From assembly GCA_036675425.1 (NCBI GenBank), contig JAKFFB010000045.1:1-64000 (forward strand): a stretch of 64,000 nucleotides of DNA, in the 5' to 3' direction. The translations under genes were made by a program, and so were the position numbers. This stretch comes from SCTD01 sp036675425. Its GTDB lineage: Bacteria; Actinomycetota; Actinomycetes; Mycobacteriales; SCTD01. Numbering within the stretch: position 1 is the stretch's first letter; every line of letters begins with the position of its first letter. Under the pieces are notes generated by a model. It had not been told where the DNA came from. It ran no database searches and saw nothing but the letters and a program-made list of their open reading frames with translations. Below, in pieces: positions 8,147-18,761 of the stretch.

Positions 8147-8967
8147 TGCAGGGAGCCAGCCGCGACGCTCTGAAGAACACGCTCGCGCGGTTCGAGGAGC
8201 AGCTCGGCAGCCTGCCGGACGGCGCCGGGTCGAGCGACGTGAGCGAGGGCCTCTACGCCGTCGCCGCGCTGCTCGACCGGGAGCCGTCGCTGCGGCGCGC
8301 GCTCACCGACCCGGCGTCCTCGCCGGACAGCCGGCGGGCGCTGGTCGACGGGCTGCTCGCAGCCCAGCTGCCGCCGCTGCCGCTGGGCGTCCTCAAGGAC
8401 ATGGTCGCCGAGCGCTGGTCCGGCCCGGCCGACCTGGCCGAGGCCGTCGAGCGGGTCGCCGCCACCGCCGCGCTCAACGCGGCCGAGGGCGAGGGCGTGC
8501 TCGACGACGTCGAGGACGAGCTCTTCCGCTTCGCGCGGCTGCTCGAGCGCGAGCCGGCGCTGCGGGCCGCGCTGACCGACCCCGGTCTCCCGGACGAGAA
8601 CAAGATCTCGCTGATCGACACGCTGCTCGGCGGGAAGGCCAAGCCGGCCACCGTGCGGCTGGTCGAGATCGCGGTGACGCGGTCCCGGAAGATCTCGCTG
8701 GAGACGGCCCTCGACCACCTGGTCGAGCTCGCCGCCACCCGCCGGTCCCGCTACGTCGCGCAGGTCCGCGTCGCGCGGCCGCTCGACGAGGACCAGCAGA
8801 CCCGCCTGGCTGCGTCGCTGGCCCGCATCTACGGCCGCGAGGTGCAGCTGCAGATCGACCTCGACCCGACCGTCCTCGGCGGGCTCGAGGTGCGCGTCGG
8901 CGACGAGGTCATCGACGGCACCGTGCACCGCAAGCTGTCCGACGTCCGCCGTTCGCTCGCGGGCTGA
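8146..8967 (+). CDS. atpH: ATP synthase F1 subunit delta
   Basis: 273 aa stator subunit connecting F1 alpha to the b stalk. The C-terminal segment RVGDEVIDGTVHRKLSDVR matches the conserved delta/OSCP ending. It is about 95 residues longer than the E. coli subunit, with the extra helical sequence at the N terminus, as is usual in actinobacteria that have an unfused delta. Its ATG overlaps the atpF stop codon. Confidence 0.95.
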   Translation: MQGASRDALKNTLARFEEQLGSLPDGAGSSDVSEGLYAVAALLDREPSLRRALTDPASSPDSRRALVDGLLAAQLPPLPLGVLKDMVAERWSGPADLAEAVERVAATAALNAAEGEGVLDDVEDELFRFARLLEREPALRAALTDPGLPDENKISLIDTLLGGKAKPATVRLVEIAVTRSRKISLETALDHLVELAATRRSRYVAQVRVARPLDEDQQTRLAASLARIYGREVQLQIDLDPTVLGGLEVRVGDEVIDGTVHRKLSDVRRSLAG

Positions 8968-9022
8968 TCCACCCCCCTTTCTTCCGCCCCACCAAGATGA
9001 CTCAGAGAGCAGGGAACCGCAG

Positions 9023-10657
<1,635 letters not shown>

Positions 10658-10660
10658 CGC

Positions 10661-11560
10661 ATGGGCGCACAGCTGAGGGTCTACCGCCGCCGCATCCGGT
10701 CGGTGCAGTCGACCAAGAAGATCACCCGGGCGATGGAGCTCATCGCCGCCTCGCGCATCGTCAAGGCGCAGGCGCGGGTCAACGCGGCCAAGCCGTACTC
10801 CCGCCAGATCACCAACGTCATCTCGGCGCTGGCCTCGCAGACCGCGACGATCGACCACCCGCTCCTGCAGGAGCAGACGGACGAGAAGCGCGTCGCCGTC
10901 CTGGTCATCACCAGCGACCGCGGCCTAGCCGGCGGCTACAACGCCAACGCCCTGAAGATGGCGGCGCAGCTCGAGGAGCTGCTCCGCAGCGAGGGCAAGG
11001 AGCCGGTGGCCTTCCTCGTCGGCCGCAAGGCGGTGAGCTACTACAAGTTCCGCAATCGGCACATCGAGCAGTCCTGGACCGGCTTCTCCGAGCAGCCGGA
11101 CTACGAGCACGCCCGTGAGGTCGCGGACGCGCTCATCGACTCCTTCCTGCGCACGGAGGAGGAGGGCGGCGTCGGCGAGATCCACGTCGTGCACACCGAG
11201 TACGTCTCGGCGCTCACCCAGCGCGCCGTTGCGAACCGCGTGCTGCCGCTCGTGGTCGAGGAGTCCGACGAGGCTCCGCCGGAGGACTTCGTCCTGCCGC
11301 TGTACGAGTTCGAGCCCAGCCCCGAGGCGCTGCTCGACACCCTGCTGCCGCGCTACGTGCAGACCCGCGTCTTCGCGGCCCTGCTCGAGTCGGCCGCCTC
11401 GGAGTCGGCGTCCCGCCGGCGCGCCATGAAGGCCGCGACGGACAACGCGGACGAGCTCATCAAGTCGCTCACGCGAGCGGCCAACTCGGCCCGCCAGGCC
11501 GAGATCACCCAGGAGATCAGCGAGATCGTCGGTGGCGCTTCGGCGCTGGCCGACGCCTGA
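10661..11560 (+). CDS. atpG: ATP synthase F1 subunit gamma
   Basis: 299 aa central rotor shaft. The N-terminal coiled coil with KKITRAMELIAASRI and the conserved C-terminal helix with the RRAMKAATDNADELI pattern are clear. It starts 3 bp after the atpA stop and is followed by atpD after 52 bp. Confidence 0.97.
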   Translation: MGAQLRVYRRRIRSVQSTKKITRAMELIAASRIVKAQARVNAAKPYSRQITNVISALASQTATIDHPLLQEQTDEKRVAVLVITSDRGLAGGYNANALKMAAQLEELLRSEGKEPVAFLVGRKAVSYYKFRNRHIEQSWTGFSEQPDYEHAREVADALIDSFLRTEEEGGVGEIHVVHTEYVSALTQRAVANRVLPLVVEESDEAPPEDFVLPLYEFEPSPEALLDTLLPRYVQTRVFAALLESAASESASRRRAMKAATDNADELIKSLTRAANSARQAEITQEISEIVGGASALADA

Positions 11561-11612
11561 CCTCCCCACCCGCCACCCTTCGCCAGCCCGAAGACCCGAG
11601 GAGACCCACCGC

Positions 11613-13055
<1,443 letters not shown>

Positions 13056-13057
13056 CA

Positions 13058-13447
13058 GTGGCCTCCGAGTCCCACGAGCTGCACGTCGAGCTCGTCTCCG
13101 TCGAGCGCGAGGTCTGGAGCGGTGAGGCCAGCATGGTCATCGCCCGCACGACCGAGGGCGAGATCGGCGTCCTGCCGGGCCACGCCCCGCTGCTCGGCCA
13201 GCTGGCCGACGGCGGTGTCGTCACCGTGCACGAGAGCGGCGGCGGCCACCGGCTGATCGCCGTCCACGGCGGCTTCCTGTCCGTGACCGAGGGCGGCGTG
13301 ACCATCCTCGCCGAGGTCGCCGAGCTGGCCGAGGACATCGACGCCTCCCGCGCCCGCGAGGCCCTCGACCGGGCGCGCAGCGAGCAGGACCTCGCCGCCC
13401 AGCGTCGCGCGGAGAGCCGGCTCCGAGCCGCCGGTCAGACGGTCTAG
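13058..13447 (+). CDS. atpC: ATP synthase F1 subunit epsilon
   Basis: 129 aa rotor subunit that couples gamma to the c-ring and can inhibit ATP hydrolysis. The N-terminal beta-sandwich has the typical TTEGEIGVLPGHAPLLGQL segment, and the C-terminal helical hairpin is Ala/Arg rich. The GTG start lies 2 bp after the atpD stop. It closes the ATP synthase gene set. Confidence 0.95.
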   Translation: MASESHELHVELVSVEREVWSGEASMVIARTTEGEIGVLPGHAPLLGQLADGGVVTVHESGGGHRLIAVHGGFLSVTEGGVTILAEVAELAEDIDASRAREALDRARSEQDLAAQRRAESRLRAAGQTV

Positions 13448-13477
13448 GCCCTCCGAGACCCGCGCCCCGGACCCGGC

Positions 13478-13909
13478 GTGACCACGACCTCGCTCCTGCT
13501 CGCCGGGGGCCTGCTCGCCCTCGGCGTGCTGGGCGCCGGCCTGCTCCGCCGGGTGCTGCTGCACCGCGGCGGCGGCACGATCGAGCTGTCCCTGCAGCTC
13601 AAGACCCCCGGTCACGGCCGCGGCTGGGTCAACGGCGTCGGCCGCTTCGCCGGCGACGAGCTGCAGTGGTACCGCGTCTTCAGCCTCTCGCCCCGACCGC
13701 GCCGTTGCTACTCGCGCCGCGACCTGCAGGTGCTGACCCGCCGCGAGCCCAGCGGCGGTGAGCACCGGGCGCTGCTCGAGGGCGCGGTCGTGATGGAGTG
13801 CGCCTCCTCCTCGCAGGGCCGGGTCGACCTGGCGATGTCCCGGTCGGCCGTCACCGGCTTCCTCGCCTGGCTCGAGGCGCACCCCCCGGGCGCCACCCTG
13901 CCGCTCTAG
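13478..13909 (+). CDS. DUF2550-family membrane-anchored protein
   Basis: 143 aa. One N-terminal transmembrane helix (about 4-24) is followed by a soluble domain with the conserved GRGWVNGVGRFAGDELQWYR and CYSRRDL segments. DUF2550 proteins occur directly downstream of atpC in many actinobacteria, and the 30-bp spacing here fits that arrangement. The function is unknown. A GTG start is used. A long inverted repeat follows the stop codon. Confidence 0.8.
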   Translation: MTTTSLLLAGGLLALGVLGAGLLRRVLLHRGGGTIELSLQLKTPGHGRGWVNGVGRFAGDELQWYRVFSLSPRPRRCYSRRDLQVLTRREPSGGEHRALLEGAVVMECASSSQGRVDLAMSRSAVTGFLAWLEAHPPGATLPL

Positions 13910-13949
13910 GTCGCGCCCCGGTCGCCCTCTCTCGTACGCCTCACTTCCT

Positions 13950-14012
13950 TGATCCACGTGAGGTTGTGGGTGGATGCGCGCGGGTGATCCACCCACAACG
14001 TCACGTGGATCA
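13950..14012. terminator. Long hairpin between convergent genes
   Basis: A 26-bp stem (13950-13975 paired with 13987-14012) has only one mismatch and an 11-nt GC-rich loop. It lies between the DUF2550 gene (+) and pduO (-), whose 3' ends face each other, so it most likely works as a bidirectional terminator. There is no T tract, as is common in GC-rich actinobacteria. Confidence 0.75.
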
Positions 14013-14036
14013 CGAGAAGCGGGGGGGTACGGACAG

Positions 14037-14615
14037 TCAGGTGCTGCGCGGGCCGCCGGGCTGCCAGAGGACGTCGCCGCCGGGGTTGGCCACCCGGGCG
14101 AGGATGAAGAGCAGGTCGGACAGCCGGTTGAGGTACAGCGCCGGCTCCTTGCCGGTGCGGTCGGGGTCGGCCGCCAGCAGCTCCCAGGTGGCCCGCTCGG
14201 CCCGCCGCACGATCGTGCGCGAGACGTGCAGCAGCGCGGCGCCGGGCGTCCCGCCGGGGAGGATGAAGCTGTTGAGCTTCTCCAGCCGGGAGTTGTAGGT
14301 GTCGCAGGCCTGCTCGAGACGCGCGGTGTAGTCGGGGGTCACCCGCAGCGGCGGGTACTTCGGGTCGGGGTCGACCGGCGTGCACAGATCGGCGCCGACG
14401 TCGAACAGGTCGTTCTGGATCGTCCGCAGCAGCTCTGCGACCTCGGGCTCCAGAGCGCCCAGCGCGATCGCGACGCCGATCGAGGAGTTGGCCTCGTCGA
14501 CGTCGGCGTACGCCGTCAGCCGGGGGTCGGTCTTGCTCACCCTGCTCATGTCACCGAGCGCGGTCGTCCCGTCGTCGCCGGTCTTCGTGTAGATGCGGGT
14601 GAGGTGGACGGCCAT
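14037..14615 (-). CDS. pduO: PduO-type cob(I)alamin adenosyltransferase
   Basis: 192 aa. The enzyme transfers the adenosyl group of ATP to cob(I)alamin to make adenosylcobalamin. The N-terminal ATP-binding segment TKTGDDGTTALGD and the later SRTIVRRAERATWEL motif are typical of the PduO fold. The product is the cofactor required by the MeaA mutase encoded at 19636, and MeaB at 43406 would guard that holoenzyme. The ATG at 14615 is preferred over the GTG at 14624 because a TAGGGT -10 element lies 7 bp upstream of it, giving a probable leaderless message. Confidence 0.92.
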   Translation of the reverse strand: MAVHLTRIYTKTGDDGTTALGDMSRVSKTDPRLTAYADVDEANSSIGVAIALGALEPEVAELLRTIQNDLFDVGADLCTPVDPDPKYPPLRVTPDYTARLEQACDTYNSRLEKLNSFILPGGTPGAALLHVSRTIVRRAERATWELLAADPDRTGKEPALYLNRLSDLLFILARVANPGGDVLWQPGGPRST

Positions 14616-14644
14616 GAGCCGCACCCTAGGCGAGGGTGCGGCTC
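14616..14644 (-). promoter_or_regulatory. Perfect hairpin containing the pduO -10 element
   Basis: A perfect 12-bp stem (14616-14627 with 14633-14644) with a 5-nt loop abuts the pduO ATG. Read on the minus strand, the -10-like TAGGGT (14628 to 14623) spans the loop and one arm. It can therefore serve as terminator of the upstream membrane-protein gene and as promoter region of pduO. Confidence 0.5.
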
Positions 14645-14663
14645 AGAGCCGAGCGGGAGCGGG

Positions 14664-15995
14664 TCAGCCGGCGTTCTGGAACGGCGGGACGTCGCCCTCG
14701 GCGACCGGTCGGTCGAGGTCGCCATCGCCGTCGAGCAGCTTCCAGTAGCCCTCGGCCCCGGGGGCGACCGTGGTGACGAAGACGCCGGGCGCGAGGTCGT
14801 CCATCGGCTCGTCGTCGCCGCCGCCCTCGGAGCGCACCGCGCCGCCGGTCGACGGGGCACCGACCACCAGCAGCCGCTCGGACCCCTCGTCCCCGGGCAG
14901 CGTCGCCACCAGCGCGGACACCGGGTCGGTGATCTCGTTCTCCGCGTACCACCACCAGCCGCCCTCGCCGAGCGAGGCCACTCCCCAGGTCCAGGGGCCG
15001 TCGCCGCTGCGCACGAGGTAGACGACCTCGATGCCTGCGTCGACCTCCCACCGCTGGACGAACAGCGGGCGGATCTCCACCAGGGCGTCGATGCCGTTGC
15101 GCGTCGCCCAGTCCTCGCCGAGCGCCTCGAGCTGGCCGGCGGTGACCAGCGACGGGTCGCCGCGGACCTCCCACGGGTTCTCCGGGTCGAGCACGGTGAC
15201 CGGCTCGACCGGGGTCGACGCCGCGACGGCGGGTGCGCTGTCCCGGTGCAGCTCCCTGCCGTTGGCGAGGACGCGGTAGGAGTCGGTCGTCGGGTCGCCC
15301 TCCAGAGCGATCGTCCCGACGCCGTTCTCGAGCTCGAGCATCTCGGTGAACTCGCTCGCTCCGTCCGGGCCGTCCTCCACCGTCGTCTGCGGCGCGGCGA
15401 CGACGACCAGCCGGCCGACCTCGTCACCGGGCAGCGCGGCAGCCAGGGCGTACGCCGGGTCGGGCAGCTCCTCGTCGACCAGGAACTCCGGACCGGACTC
15501 GGTCGGCGTCTGGGACACCCCCCACCGCAGCTCCCCGTCGACCTCGGCGAGGTAGACGAGCGTGAACTGCTGCGACGGCTCGTAGACCTGTCCCCAGAGC
15601 GGAGTCAGCTCGACGTCGGACGCGCCGCGCTTCACGCCGAGCTCCGTCTCGATGGTGGCGAGCGTGCCGGGACCGAGCAGCGAGAGGTCGTCCCCGCGGT
15701 AGGCCCACGGACGTGCCGGGTCCAGGGCGTACGGCGACGCGCTCGGCGACGGGCTCGGTGGGGTCGTCGCGAATTGGGGAGCGTCCGGTCCCGACGACGT
15801 CGCGTCCTGCAGCGTGGGCACGGCGACCGCGATGGCTGTGACCGCGAGAGCGGAGGCCGCCACGGCAGCACCGAGCCGGGTGCGCTGGATCCGCTTCGCC
15901 CGCCGCTCGATGCCGGCCAGCGGGTCGGGGGAGGGGGCGAGCGCGGAGGCCCGGCCCTGCAGGGCGGCGCGCAGCTCGTCGTCGATGGGGGTCAT
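14664..15995 (-). CDS. Membrane protein coupled to a SigE-type sigma factor (putative anti-sigma partner)
   Basis: 443 aa. A short cytoplasmic N terminus (about 1-42) is followed by one transmembrane helix (about 43-62), a Ser/Pro-rich linker and a large extracytoplasmic part made of two tandem copies of the same domain. Shared blocks are DPARPWAYRGD and DPENPWEVRGD, then VYLAEVDGELRWGVS and VYLVRSGDGPWTWGV, then ALAAALPGDE and ALVATLPGDE. Its ATG overlaps the sigma factor stop codon (ATGA). The layout matches membrane anti-sigma factors of the SigE family, but there is no zinc-binding HxxxCxxC motif. I do not recognise the repeated domain. Confidence 0.7.
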   Translation of the reverse strand: MTPIDDELRAALQGRASALAPSPDPLAGIERRAKRIQRTRLGAAVAASALAVTAIAVAVPTLQDATSSGPDAPQFATTPPSPSPSASPYALDPARPWAYRGDDLSLLGPGTLATIETELGVKRGASDVELTPLWGQVYEPSQQFTLVYLAEVDGELRWGVSQTPTESGPEFLVDEELPDPAYALAAALPGDEVGRLVVVAAPQTTVEDGPDGASEFTEMLELENGVGTIALEGDPTTDSYRVLANGRELHRDSAPAVAASTPVEPVTVLDPENPWEVRGDPSLVTAGQLEALGEDWATRNGIDALVEIRPLFVQRWEVDAGIEVVYLVRSGDGPWTWGVASLGEGGWWWYAENEITDPVSALVATLPGDEGSERLLVVGAPSTGGAVRSEGGGDDEPMDDLAPGVFVTTVAPGAEGYWKLLDGDGDLDRPVAEGDVPPFQNAG

Positions 15996-16522
15996 GCCGT
16001 CACTCCGGTGGGAAGGGCCGCGCGCGGGTCGTCGCGCAGGCCTGAGGTGTCGCGCAGCTTGGCCAGCGCGCGGGACGTCGTGCTCTTGACCGTGCCGACG
16101 GAGACGCCCATGACAGCGGCGGTCTCGGCCTCGGACAGGTCCTCGTAGTAGCGCAGGACGACCATCGCCCGTTGCCGCCTGGGCAGGTCGGACAGCGCCG
16201 TCCACAGCGCGTCGTGCAGGTCCGCGTCCGCCGTCGCGTCGCGACCGGCGGGTCCTTCCGGCAGCTCGCCGGTCGGGCGCTCGTCGACCTTGCGCCGGCG
16301 CCACCACGACGTCTGCGTGTTGACCATCACCCGGCGCACGTAGCCGTCGACCGCCTCGCGCTCGCGGATCCGGTCCCAGGCCAGGTAGGTCTTGGCCAGG
16401 GCGGTCTGCAGCAGGTCCTCGGCGTCGGCGCGGTTGCCCGAGAGCATGTACGCGGTGCGCAGCAGGACCGGCGAGCGCGCGGCGACGTAGGAGCGGAAGT
16501 CCTCCCGCGCCTGCTCGTCCAC
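15992..16522 (-). CDS. SigE-family RNA polymerase sigma factor (ECF type)
   Basis: 176 aa. Region 2 (about 8-75, with RTAYMLSGNRADAEDLLQ) and region 4 (about 110-160, with LPRRQRAMVVLRYYEDLSEAE and a helix-turn-helix ending GTVKSTTSRAL) are complete, and region 3 is missing as expected for an ECF sigma factor. The GTG at 16522 is preceded by gaggggg. Longer upstream reading would run into murA on the other strand. It is translationally coupled to the membrane protein at 14664, and its own upstream DNA carries an ECF-type promoter, so autoregulation is likely. Confidence 0.92.
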   Translation of the reverse strand: MDEQAREDFRSYVAARSPVLLRTAYMLSGNRADAEDLLQTALAKTYLAWDRIREREAVDGYVRRVMVNTQTSWWRRRKVDERPTGELPEGPAGRDATADADLHDALWTALSDLPRRQRAMVVLRYYEDLSEAETAAVMGVSVGTVKSTTSRALAKLRDTSGLRDDPRAALPTGVTA

Positions 16523-16557
16523 GTCGTTCCCCCTCGTCGTCGGTTCTCGACCGGGAA

Positions 16558-16583
16558 GACGCCGCTCCGGTCGTGGAGGTTGC
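16558..16583 (-). promoter_or_regulatory. Candidate ECF-type promoter of the sigma factor gene
   Basis: On the minus strand, GCAACC (16583 to 16578) is followed by exactly 16 nt and then CGTC (16561 to 16558). This fits the AAC ... CGTC pattern of ECF sigma promoters. It lies 36 bp upstream of the sigma factor's own GTG, suggesting autoregulation. Confidence 0.5.
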
Positions 16584-16588
16584 CTCCC

Positions 16589-16594
16589 TAGACT
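16589..16594 (+). promoter_or_regulatory. Candidate -10 element of murA
   Basis: TAGACT ends 6 bp before the murA ATG, so transcription would begin at or next to the start codon (leaderless message). It lies a few bases beyond the divergent ECF-type promoter of the sigma factor. Confidence 0.5.
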
Positions 16595-16600
16595 GACGGG

Positions 16601-17875
16601 ATGGAGCGCTTCCTCGTCGCCGGTGGGGCGCGACTCGCGGGTGAGGTCTCGGTGACGGGCGCGAAGAACAGCGTCCTGAAGCTGATGGCCGCCGCGCTGC
16701 TCGCCGAGGGGCGTACGACGCTCACCGCGGTGCCGGACATCCTCGACGTCACGATCATGGCCGAGGTGCTCCGCCGGCTCGGCTGCGACGTCGACCTCGG
16801 CGGCGGCCGGGTGACGATCGACGTGCCGGCGCAGCCGGCGCACGAGGCGGACTACGACCTGGTCCGGCGGATCCGCGCGTCGATCGCGGTGCTCGGCCCG
16901 CTGGTCGCCCGCTGCGGCGAGGCCAAGGTCGCGCTGCCCGGCGGCGACGCGATCGGCTCGCGCGGCCTGGACATGCACGTGGCCGGACTGGTCAAGCTCG
17001 GCGCGACCGTGGAGAGCGAGCACGGCTACCTCATCGCGCGCGCCTCCGGGCTCACCGGGGCGCAGGTCTGGCTCGACTTCCCGAGCGTCGGCGCCACCGA
17101 GAACCTGCTGATGGCAGCAGCTCTCGCGAAGGGCACCACGGTCATCGACAACGCCGCGCGCGAGCCGGAGATCGTCGACCTCTGCGAGATGCTGGCCCAG
17201 ATGGGCGCGCAGATCGGCGGCGTCGGCACCAGCACCCTCGAGATCGAGGGCGTCGAGTCGCTGCGGCCGGTCGAGCACGAGACCGTGCCGGACCGGATCG
17301 TCGCCGGCACCTGGGCGGTCGCGGCGACCATGACCCGCGGCGACGTCGTCGTGCGGGGCGGTCGGGTCGAGCACCTGGAGATGCCGCTCGAGAAGCTCGT
17401 GCAGGCCGGCGCGGAGGTCGATCCGATGGCCGACGGCTTCCGGGTCCGGATGGACTCCCGGCCCAAGGCCGTGGACGTCGTGACGCTGCCCTACCCGGGC
17501 TTCGCCACGGACTTCCAGCCGCTGTTCCTCGGCCTCAACACCGTGGCCGAGGGCACTGCGATGATCACCGAGAACGTCTTCGAGTCCCGCTGGATGTTCG
17601 TCAACGAGCTGGTGCGCCTCGGGGCGGACGTGCGCACCGATGGGCACCACGCGGTGGTGCGCGGCAGGGAGCAGCTGTCAGGCGCGCCCGTCACCGCCCA
17701 CGACATCCGGGCCGGAGCCGGTCTGGTGCTCGCCGGTCTGGTCGCGGACGGGGTCACCACCGTCGGCGAGGTGCACCACATCGACCGCGGCTACGAGGGA
17801 TTCGTCGACAAGCTCGTCAGCCTCGGGGCCGACGTGCGGCGCGAGACGGTGCCCGACGAGCCCTGGATGCGCTGA
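16601..17875 (+). CDS. murA: UDP-N-acetylglucosamine 1-carboxyvinyltransferase (Asp-type)
   Basis: 424 aa. The enzyme transfers enolpyruvate from PEP to UDP-GlcNAc, the first committed step of peptidoglycan synthesis. Lys22-Asn23 of the active site are present in GAKNSVLK. The position normally occupied by the catalytic and fosfomycin-alkylated cysteine in PGGC is aspartate here, D116 in PGGDAIGSRG. The same Cys-to-Asp change is known in the mycobacterial enzyme, where it gives intrinsic fosfomycin insensitivity. No classical ribosome site precedes the ATG, consistent with the leaderless promoter. Confidence 0.96.
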   Translation: MERFLVAGGARLAGEVSVTGAKNSVLKLMAAALLAEGRTTLTAVPDILDVTIMAEVLRRLGCDVDLGGGRVTIDVPAQPAHEADYDLVRRIRASIAVLGPLVARCGEAKVALPGGDAIGSRGLDMHVAGLVKLGATVESEHGYLIARASGLTGAQVWLDFPSVGATENLLMAAALAKGTTVIDNAAREPEIVDLCEMLAQMGAQIGGVGTSTLEIEGVESLRPVEHETVPDRIVAGTWAVAATMTRGDVVVRGGRVEHLEMPLEKLVQAGAEVDPMADGFRVRMDSRPKAVDVVTLPYPGFATDFQPLFLGLNTVAEGTAMITENVFESRWMFVNELVRLGADVRTDGHHAVVRGREQLSGAPVTAHDIRAGAGLVLAGLVADGVTTVGEVHHIDRGYEGFVDKLVSLGADVRRETVPDEPWMR

Positions 17876-17879
17876 CCGA

Positions 17880-18197
17880 TCAGCTGCGGACGAGGTCCCG
17901 CGCCCGCAGCGCGTCGGCCCGGAAGACCAGCACGTCGGCGCCCTCGGCGTCCGCCGCCACCGTGCACCGGATGCCGGCCTCGCGGAGCAGTGACCTGAGC
18001 ATCTCGGCGTCGGCGCCGGTGCGGACCGTCGCGATCGGCACCAGCAGGCCGTAGTCGCCGCCGCGGACGGGAGCGACCGCCGCGGCCGCCCGCGGCTTCG
18101 GCGGCGCGAAGACCCAGCGGCACATCAGGATGATCACGCCGAGCGCGCCGACGGCCACGAGCGGGCCGACCAGGTAGTGGTAGCTCGACACGATCAC
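17880..18197 (-). CDS. Small single-span membrane protein of unknown function
   Basis: 105 aa. One transmembrane helix lies near the N terminus (about 7-28) and is followed by a soluble domain beginning YGLLVPIATVRTGADAEML, which resembles the small DUF2007-type signal-transducing domain; that resemblance is tentative. The GTG at 18197 is chosen because ggagga lies about 9 bp upstream. The open frame continues further upstream without a better start. Its 3' end is 4 bp from the convergent murA stop. Confidence 0.6.
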   Translation of the reverse strand: MIVSSYHYLVGPLVAVGALGVIILMCRWVFAPPKPRAAAAVAPVRGGDYGLLVPIATVRTGADAEMLRSLLREAGIRCTVAADAEGADVLVFRADALRARDLVRS

Positions 18198-18277
18198 GAG
18201 AGGCGCTCCTCCGACGACGGTGGCCCCAGTCTGCCCGAGGCCCGTGCGGCGCGCCTCCTGGACCTGAGGCCGATCCG

Positions 18278-18294
18278 TGTGACCGTGGGTCACA
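18278..18294. promoter_or_regulatory. Palindrome in a divergent intergenic region
   Basis: Arms of 7 bp (TGTGACC and GGTCACA) are separated by 3 bp, between the divergent genes at 18197 (-) and 18368 (+). The outer TGTGA ... TCACA halves look like CRP half-sites, but they are 7 bp apart instead of the usual 6. I call it only a candidate operator. Confidence 0.35.
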
Positions 18295-18367
18295 GGCAAC
18301 CTGGCGCTCTGCTCCTGCGTCACACCTGTCGAGCCTGCCGTTCCCCTCGGCAGATCGGGGAGGCCCC

Positions 18368-18709
18368 ATGCACAGCACCGCCGACGGCGACGCCTTCGCC
18401 CTCGACGCGACCGCGCCCGGCCAGCTGCTGCGGCTGCGCGGCCGGCTGGACGTCACGGCCGCGGCCGACGTCCGGCTCGCCCTGTCCGACGCGGTCGACG
18501 CCGGCGCCGGCGACCTGGTCCTCGACCTCGCCCTGCTCGAGGCCGTCGACGCCACGGGGCTCGGCGTGCTCGTCGGCGCGCACCGGCGCGCCGGCCGGAG
18601 CGGCCGGACCCTGGTGCTGCACGACGTCCCGCCCGGGGTCGGCCGGCTGCTCCGCCGCACCCGCCTCGACCGGGTGCTCCGGCAGAGCGTGTCCACCGCC
18701 TGCGCCTGA
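18368..18709 (+). CDS. STAS-domain protein (anti-sigma factor antagonist-like)
   Basis: 113 aa single STAS domain. Such proteins bind anti-sigma kinases and release sigma factors, controlled by phosphorylation of a Ser/Thr at the start of the second helix. Here the segment is VDATGLGVL, with Thr in the phosphorylation position instead of the usual Ser. The ribosome site ggggagg is 5 bp ahead of the ATG. No kinase or phosphatase partner is encoded beside it. A second STAS protein lies at 27116. Confidence 0.85.
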   Translation: MHSTADGDAFALDATAPGQLLRLRGRLDVTAAADVRLALSDAVDAGAGDLVLDLALLEAVDATGLGVLVGAHRRAGRSGRTLVLHDVPPGVGRLLRRTRLDRVLRQSVSTACA

Positions 18710-18761
18710 CCGGGACCTTCGACCCTTCAGTCGGCCCGCTCCGGCGGTCGATGCTCCAGGG

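Noticed and set aside
18278..18294. CRP-type binding site
   Set aside because: The TGTGA and TCACA halves are 7 bp apart instead of 6, so I list it only as a palindrome.
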